From Psococerastis gibbosa (lineage: Eukaryota; Arthropoda; Insecta; Psocodea; Psocidae): a DNA stretch of 64,000 nucleotides. Below the pieces are notes generated by a model. That model made no database searches. It was given only the letters and a program-made list of their open reading frames with translations, and had not been told where the DNA came from. The stretch lies in NCBI GenBank assembly GCA_963971405.1, contig OZ020487.1, forward strand, positions 21,003,371 through 21,067,370, in the 5' to 3' direction. Numbering within the stretch: the stretch's first letter is position 1; each line of letters starts with the position of its first letter. The translations under genes were made by a program, and so were the position numbers. Of the stretch, positions 57,793-64,000 are shown piece by piece.

Positions 57793-58187
57793 GAGGATAT
57801 GCTACGCAGAAAATGAGCACCCCAAAATTTGTTGTTTTTATGGACTTTTTATTTTTTATTTAATTAACAAAGCAATTCATTAAAGATTTGGCTCATGGAA
57901 GTTGTAGAAGACTACTTTGTGCATTATATAATCGGGTATTTTTACTTTTCGGTTTTGTAGTTCTTCCAAAAATCCCAGAATACGCATAATTTTAGTCCGT
58001 TCTGGTATTTATGAAAGAACTAAGGTACCAAAAATTTAATATTTCCTATTACATGATGCGTGAAGCAGTCTTCTACAACATCCATGAGCCAAATTTTTAA
58101 TGACTTGCTTTGCTAATTAAATAAAAAATAAAAAGTCAATAAAAACAACAAAATTTGGGGTGCTCTTTTTCTACGTAGCATGTCCTC
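57793..58187. mobile_element. Palindromic MITE with TTAA target (395 bp)
   Basis: Termini GAGGATATGCTACG and CGTAGCATGTCCTC flanked by TTAA at 57789-57792 and 58188-58191. Arms of about 150 bp are reverse complements (for example GAGCACCCCAAA and TTTGGGGTGCTC, GGCTCATGGA and TCCATGAGCC). A TTAA target is known for piggyBac and Kolobok. GAGGA-type ends favour Kolobok-like mobilisation, but no transposase is present. Confidence 0.83.
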
Positions 58188-58249
58188 TTAAACACAATAC
58201 AAATTTAGGTACTTAAGCACGCCTGTTCGCGTCTCTTTCGTGTATTGTA

Positions 58250-58335
58250 TTAACTTAGAATGGGCGTGCAGCCGTCTGACCCGACGTCAGACAGCCTATA
58301 GTATAGAGGAAACCGAGGTGTCTACTGTCTATTAA
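58250..58335. repeat. Short dispersed repeat, copy 2
   Basis: Matches 52010-52095. Confidence 0.75.
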
Positions 58336-59131
58336 ACATTAAAATTATTAAAAGTATACGATAACAATTATGACTACAAATAATGACTATAACTAATTAT
58401 GGGGGATCATACCGCTTACAAAACAATTTTTCCGCTTCTCTTGTTGGTCATTCGGATCGCTCGCTCTTTTATATTGTACATTTTTCAGAAATTTCATTGG
58501 ATATTTTTTTTGTCTGTCTTACATAGTAGTTTTTATTTTTCCTCTTAAAATCCGATTCTATCTATTCTGTCAAGCTATTTCGTTTCGGGGGGGGGGGGAG
58601 GCTACGGCCTTGGGTGACGTTAGCTGTCGAAAATCTTCTATATTCATCAACAACAAAAATACAATGTTCAGGAAAAGTACAGATAGATAAGCCCTTCACG
58701 GGCCTTAGCGTCAAGGCCGGATTAAGTAAGTGTGTTGGATACTGGCAAAAAAAAAAAACTGAATCCCTCCTATAAAGTATATAAGCTGTGATAATACACA
58801 ATTGGTTTTTGTCAAGCAGTCTGTCTTGAATAAAATGTATAAAATTCAATAGGGTGAGTCCTATTTCTTGATTGCATCGTCTACTTCTTCCTTTCAAATT
58901 TTAATATTTTGCAGGTAAAAAATAATTCATACAAGTTTTTGAAGAAGAAAAAATGAATTGTGCATTATCAAAGTTTATTTATTTCATGTAGTCTTCAAAG
59001 TGTGAGTTTGCCAGTATAGAAACCGTGGAACGAGGACGAGAGATGTCATGCTGTTTTTCAAAAATTTGTTAAGTTTCCTCTTTATGAAATTGTTGGATCG
59101 AATTTCTTGAAATCCTATTGATTTTTTTTAG
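58336..59131. other. No supported gene; one G12 run
   Basis: A minus frame (58562-58897) has no recognisable domain and spans a G12 run near 58588. Confidence 0.4.
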
Positions 59132-59326
59132 CTTCATGTGAGAGTGCCGTGGTACATGACGTGTCAGATTAGCAAGCAGCAACGAAATCCTATATGCAGA
59201 CCGAGATTGGCCAATTACCTATATGCACCGGTTTTACAGAATAGACAAGAGCCTGCCGAAATAATCCATGCTGGAGACACCTTCAGCTTCGACAATGACA
59301 CCATATTATCACGTCTCAACACTGAG
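59132..59326 (+). CDS. Putative internal exon, product unrecognised
   Basis: Strong acceptor TTGATTTTTTTTAG|CTTCAT and strong donor CACTGAG|GTAAGT enclose exactly 65 codons with no stop (phase 0 both sides). It reads LHVRVPWYMTCQISKQQRNP, then RPRLANYLYAPVLQNRQEPA and EIIHAGDTFSFDNDTILSRL. Balanced composition, unlike AT-rich noise. The next candidate exon (60141-60181) starts in the same phase. The intron between them holds the hAT-like element at 59574-60060. No domain recognised. Confidence 0.5.
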
Positions 59327-59573
59327 GTAAGTTTAGAAGAATAGCCTAGTAGTAGGCTACATTACTAGGATGCTGCTCTGTAACCACTTACCGCGCTTGA
59401 TGGTATCTAGGCTATATATCCAGAACGCCTAAAAGGAAACAAACCTCCTTAAGGTATTATCAGTTGACTTGGTATTAAATCCATATTTATTCATTTATAC
59501 TGTATAGGTCGAAGGGGTCGCAATACCATGCGTTAATGAGAGTTAGCCTATTTTGTAGTTTTATAGTCTAATG

Positions 59574-60060
59574 CAGAGGATCTCAAACTTTTTCGTCGCG
59601 GACCACTAAATGATTTGAAATTGCATCGCGAGCCACTAAATTCTACATTGCAATATTTATTTATATTTCCTTCCTAAAAAATAGCTTTACAGGCGTACGC
59701 AGGAATAGGAGTAAGGGGGGGGGGGGCAAGCCAGGGGGTGGATCCAGCGACCAATAAATATGATACCTCGCCTTACTACCACCCCCCTCTCCCCCGAGGC
59801 AAATTTTTCGAAGGATAGGCAAAATGCTTTATTTATTTACTTTATTCTGCTGCCACCTACGTACAAAGAAACACCTAGGCCAATGCATTCCCCCATTGGT
59901 CTAGCGATCTACTCTATTTAATATTGAATTGGTTCTCGTCAATCTTGAAAAAAATATATATGACTTAAATTGAAAAAAAAACTTGTCATTCAATTCAATT
60001 CTATCTAGTGTATAACTGGCAGACGAGACCACACCGCGACCCACACTTTCAGAACCCCTG
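59574..60060. mobile_element. hAT-like element, CAGRGGNTCTCAAA type (487 bp)
   Basis: The left end CAGAGGATCTCAAACTTTTT and the right end, reverse-complemented, CAGGGGTTCTGAAAGTGTGG, with a perfect 8-bp direct repeat GTCTAATG at 59566-59573 and 60061-60068. CGCGGACC and CGCGACCC follow the ends. It contains a G12 run near 59717. No transposase. The same terminus type occurs at 53272. Confidence 0.88.
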
Positions 60061-60140
60061 GTCTAATGTATATCTGCGGAATACACTATGCATTAAAATC
60101 AATGTAGGCTGTAGGCGTGATAATATATACATTTTTTCAG

Positions 60141-60310
60141 GAATGGGCCTTAGTTCATCAATTTTCAAAAGCGGGCAAAAGGTACATCCATTGAAGAGTC
60201 TGTTGAAGAACCACAAATTCTTGTTTTTTGTGATTGGGACGAACGATAGCCTGCATTGCTGCCGAAAGTGATGGGATCGCCTGGCAAGTGGGAAACTTAT
60301 GTAATTATCC
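60141..60310 (+). pseudogene. Putative exon or degraded coding continuation
   Basis: The acceptor ATTTTTTCAG|GAATGG is in phase with the exon at 59132-59326. EWALVHQFSKAGK runs to a possible donor at AAAAG|GTACAT (60181). Beyond it, two single-base shifts restore TSIEESVEEPQILVFCDWDE, then PALLPKVMGSPGKWETYVII and PGLGLWKYCF. Such protein-like text across frameshifts suggests a decayed gene copy or sequence errors. Family not recognised. Confidence 0.35.
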
Positions 60311-61409
60311 CTGGCCTAGGACTATGGAAATATTGTTTTGTGAACGGCATGTTGAGAATCAGAAGCTTACACAGTGGCGGATTAACCACAAGGCCGACCA
60401 AGCACGTGCTTGAGGTATACTCTTGTAATGATTTTAAAAAACGTGTAAGCTTATTTTAAAAAAAATATCAGCAAAATATTATAAGCCTGTGTTCGCACCG
60501 AAGCTAAATCAGCCAATAAATAGACGTTTGTTGTGCCTATGCTATCATATAAACGAGTAACAGCATAAAATCTAAAGAATACACTAAATACAATTGAATT
60601 CTAAACAAAATTACACTATATATAGGATCACAGTCACCACAGCCACCCCCGAAAAAAATCCTGGCTGCGGGCTTGCTACACAATGGGACTTTAGCCTAAT
60701 TAATGTCCGCTAAATTTCTTTTGCTTGTGCAGTATACCCATGCGTGTGAAAAAATCCTCAGGTAATTGCTAAGTACCGGTACTAAACATTTATTTATAAA
60801 AGCTACGGTAGCTGAACGAGCTTATGCCATGCGTCCAGTATGGCGGTATGGCGTCGACTTTCGGATGAGAAGTTTAGCCAGATCCATATCATACAGTACA
60901 TATATTCAAATGTATATATATTCCTCTTTATACCTATATAGCCCTTCAGGAGCGTAATTATTTGAAGGCCCTTTAGCCTTTACGATACACCCCTGTAGTG
61001 AGTTATTCATTTATTTATCCTGAGCTATCGTAAAAAGCCACAATAAAGCTATTCGAGTTATTAGTAAAGTAATAAGAGCGTTTCACTTAACATTGTGCCT
61101 TGCTTCATTGCAGAGTCGAAGACTGAGGAACTTGCATATAATTGCTCATATTTTAAAGAAAATACCATAAAAGTATTTTTCATAACACCCATCTCTGGTC
61201 ACGGTGCTGGGTAACCCTTGGGCGGCTGGACAGGATCACCAAACATCTAGAAATCATATGTAAGCATAAATTGTTTTGTAAGTTTTGAATTACAGCTGCC
61301 CGATCATGGCGATTTTGTATTATTATAATATACCTGGGTTGATATATCATACCATGTCACGGGTTGGTATTAATTCAATGGTTTAAAATATAAATGAACA
61401 GTAGGCCTG
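60311..61409. other. No supported gene
   Basis: A CAGTGGCGGATTAACC terminus-like motif at about 60374 and a CCTGGCTGCGGGCTTG motif at about 60661 look like ends of different elements and are not paired. The rest is AT-rich. Confidence 0.4.
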
Positions 61410-61620
61410 TGACGGTGGAAGATCTTAGTCTGCACAATCTGTATGCCACCTCGAACTAACAAGAATTAACAAAAATGCGCTAACAACTTTTCTCCCTAAT
61501 TTCGATCAGGTCATGTTACTAGGTGATTTAAATATTAATCTCCTAACTGGCGGAGCCGAGCAGGACCGTCTCAGGGCAATAGTATCTGAGTTAAAGCTTA
61601 CCTAAATTATCAGGGAGCGA
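61410..61620 (+). pseudogene. LINE endonuclease fragment
   Basis: A frame reads RINKNALTTFLPNFDQVMLL, then GDLNINLLTGGAEQDRLRAI and VSELKLT, a stop, and IIRER. LLGDLNIN is the catalytic GDxN motif of the apurinic-like endonuclease of non-LTR retrotransposons. One Gln codon has become a stop. The fragment ends where the LINE starting near 61620 begins. Confidence 0.75.
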
Positions 61621-61633
61621 AGGTTTATTTTGA

Positions 61634-64000
61634 TTTTTTAGGACTGTGTCTTCAAATCTTGGCGAGAAAATAGTCATATACCAGCATAACATTAGAAGTC
61701 TTGTAAACAAGGTACAGCTAACAGAGTTGGAGCTTGATAAATTACACTATCCCCAAATTCTCTGCCTTTCAGAAACATGGCTATGCACAGATCATGTGTG
61801 TAAAATTGAAAATTATAATTTAGCAGCTAGTTATTGTCGCGCAAACAAGGCAGGTGGCGGCGTAGCAATTTATACTAGAAAAGACTTGGCGTTTTCCACA
61901 ATCGACACATCGCGCTTTCAGTCAGAACAAGTCTTCGAAGTCTGTGCAATTGCAATAACTATGCCTACACCCATAATTATTTGTTCCGTATACATGTCCA
62001 ACGCATCCTTTACAAATAGATTTATAATGGAGTCTGAACTATTTTTAGATTGGCTTACTGATAAGCATCCTAATCGACCTATTTTCTTTCTTGGTGACAT
62101 GAATGTCGACGTATTAAAGGATACCATGGCGAATAAACTCTTGGCTGATACTCTCAAGTCTTTTGGCCTGAACAACTTGGTGCAGTCACCTACTCGAATT
62201 ACAAATGAGTCCGCCACATGCATCGATCATTGTTATACTAATAATAAGTTACCTGCAGAGGTACACGTTTTAGACACAGCGTTATCCGATCATAAAATAA
62301 TACTTACTACTATTCACATATCGCCAGCCCCTGTTCAAAAGACAGTTACTTTTCGCAGCTATACTGATGAGAATTTTCAGCTTTTTGAAGATAAACTGCT
62401 TTCGGAAACTTGGTCTGCTGTCTATGAAAGTGGTGAGGTAAATGCAAAGTTTTCGAACTTTTGTAACAGCCTAAAGCATTACTTTGAAATGTGTTTCCCT
62501 CTTAAAACAGCTTCTTGTAAAGCCAAGTTCGAATGTAAATGGATTACAAAGGGCATACTCATCTCGAGGGAGAATAAGGCCCGACTATTTTCACTATGGA
62601 AAACATCCAACTGTAACAATTCCAAATATCAGTATAAGACTTATCTGAAGGCTTATAAAAAAGTGGTTAGGGCCGCAAAAATCATGAACAATGACGAGAC
62701 CCTAAAGAATTCGGTAAACAAATCCAAGAAAGCTTGGCAAATCATCAACGGCGAGCTGGGCAGAGGAGGCACTAACAGAAGTAACGATATTGAAATTGAA
62801 TCGTCTGAAGGTGTCTTATTGAAGGACAAGAAAAAAATTGCTGATGAGTTCAATAATTACTTTGTCAACATTGCTACGGCTTTAACAAGCACTATGACAG
62901 GATCGGGAAACCTCACAGACCCCCCCAATGATAATGTTCTCATTTTTTATCCAACCAGTGTTTCTGAACTTTGTAAATTAGTGAATGAGAGGCCTGGCAA
63001 AGCCTCATCTGGAGCCGATGGCATTCCAGATTTCATCTTTAAACGATTTTTTCACTGTCTGGCAACAGTTGTGTGTTATTTATACAATGAATCACTGTCA
63101 TCTGGCATTTTCCCCGATGTATTCAAAATCTCGAAAGTAATCCCAATTCATAAAAAAGGCTCTAAAACTTCAGTAGGTAATTACCGTCCCATAAGTCTTT
63201 TACCAGCAATTTCCAAACTATTGGAAACAGTAGTCCGTAAAAGGCTACTTTCTTTCTTAAATGACAATGAAATATTATCAAATTTTCAACATGGCTTTGT
63301 TCCCGGTAGGTCAACGAAATCGGCTATATCCGCTTTTTTGGATACAGTATATCAGGCAATAGATTGCAATGACTTAATTACAGCGATCTTCCTTGATTTA
63401 TCCAAGGCTTTTGATAGTATGAATTTTGATATTTTGCTCAGCAAACTGTGGCATATTGGTGTCAGGGGCAAAGAATTGAGCTGGTTCCTCACCTACCTCA
63501 CAAATAGGAAGCAGTTCACAGAGGTGAACGGATCTAAATCAGACACACAAACTGTTACAATGGGAATTCCTCAGGGATCTGTCCTCGGTCCAATTTTATT
63601 CATTATTTTTATAAATGACTTAGCCAAACTACTTGAAGATATTGTGATTTATGCTGATGACACAAATGCACTTATCCGTGCATGCAATGAAGCAAATTTT
63701 AAGCAAAAAGCGGATTATATTGCGAAAGTACTGGAGAAATGGTTCGCAGACAATCGCCTTATCATAAATCCTGATAAAACAGTTGCGGTGAATTTTCATA
63801 CAAATAGGACTATAGGCCACACGGAACCTCTAACTTTATGCAACCAACCTGTTACGTATAAAAATTCCACCAAAATTCTTGGAGTTGTAGTAGATAGCGA
63901 GTTATCTTGGAGGAACCACATTGACTCTTTACACAAGAGGCTTTCCTCTATCGTATATATGTTCCGCTCTCTAAGGCATAGAGTCAGTAAAGAAATACTT
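61634..64000 (+). CDS. LINE endonuclease-reverse transcriptase ORF, runs off the window
   Basis: The frame is open for 789 codons to the last base with no stop. The endonuclease is at about residues 15-230: HNIRSL, LSETW (Glu codon 61772), LGDMNVD (Asp 62096) and LSDHK (62285-62296). A linker of about 200 residues follows. The reverse transcriptase is at about residues 450-720: SSGADGIPDFIFK, VIPIHKKGSK, NYRPISLLPAISKLLE, FQHGFVPGRST, LDLSKAFDSM, GIPQGSVLGP and the catalytic YADD at 63650-63661. A thumb begins with KILGVVVDSELSW. Motifs fit the Jockey/CR1 superfamily. The clade is not resolved. No ATG lies upstream of the endonuclease in frame (first in-frame ATG at 61961), so it is either 5'-truncated or expressed differently. 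All catalytic motifs are intact. Confidence 0.93.

Noticed and set aside
60370..60680. Single transposon with CAGTGGCGGATTAACC and CCTGGCTGCGGGCTTG ends
   Set aside because: The ends are not inverted repeats of each other and the flanks do not match; probably pieces of two different elements.

Overview
This is eukaryotic nuclear DNA, most likely from an invertebrate animal. It is AT-rich, has no operons, and contains a nucleosome-length satellite array, animal-type non-LTR retrotransposons, tRNA-derived SINE copies, many short inverted-repeat DNA transposons and GT-AG introns. The species cannot be fixed from the sequence. An arthropod or other marine invertebrate is a guess. All calls were made by eye, without database searches.

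Layout. (1) 1-18680: one satellite array of about 112 monomers of about 165-167 bp, with nested higher-order duplications at offsets of about 0.5, 0.67, 2.16, 3.0 and 6.98 kb. The array runs off the left edge and ends abruptly at 18680. (2) 18681-32290: low-gene DNA with two non-autonomous hAT-like elements carrying 8-bp target duplications, foldback repeats, a 5'-truncated LINE, a pogo-like element inside a tandem duplication, a five-copy satellite of about 335 bp with an alternating long/short pattern, and a broken mariner-type transposase. (3) 32300-40572, minus strand: the best candidate host gene. Seven coding exons joined by consensus splice sites give a 390-residue disordered protein (Pro-rich, 18-bp minisatellite, acidic, 29-Gln tract). 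All six introns are phase 2. (4) 40900-48200: a cluster of hAT-like elements, one with an internal minisatellite, a SINE split by a hAT insertion, a long-armed TA-flanked palindrome and two nested LINE 3' ends. (5) 48457-49752: a near full-length decayed DD37D (maT-like) mariner with terminal repeats. (6) 50450-58200: nested palindromes, copies of an abundant ~0.8-0.9 kb repeat family, a tandemly duplicated putative exon, more hAT-like elements, a palindrome with tRNA-like arms and a TTAA-flanked MITE. (7) 58200-61400: two splice-bounded putative exons of an unrecognised plus-strand gene or pseudogene, with a hAT-like element in the intron. (8) 61410-64000: a LINE endonuclease fragment interrupted by a second LINE whose endonuclease-reverse transcriptase frame is open for 789 codons to the window edge.

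No operon-like cooperation exists. The window is largely a record of satellite amplification and repeated transposon insertion around one probable host gene. Most short reading frames, including all those in the satellite, are chance frames.
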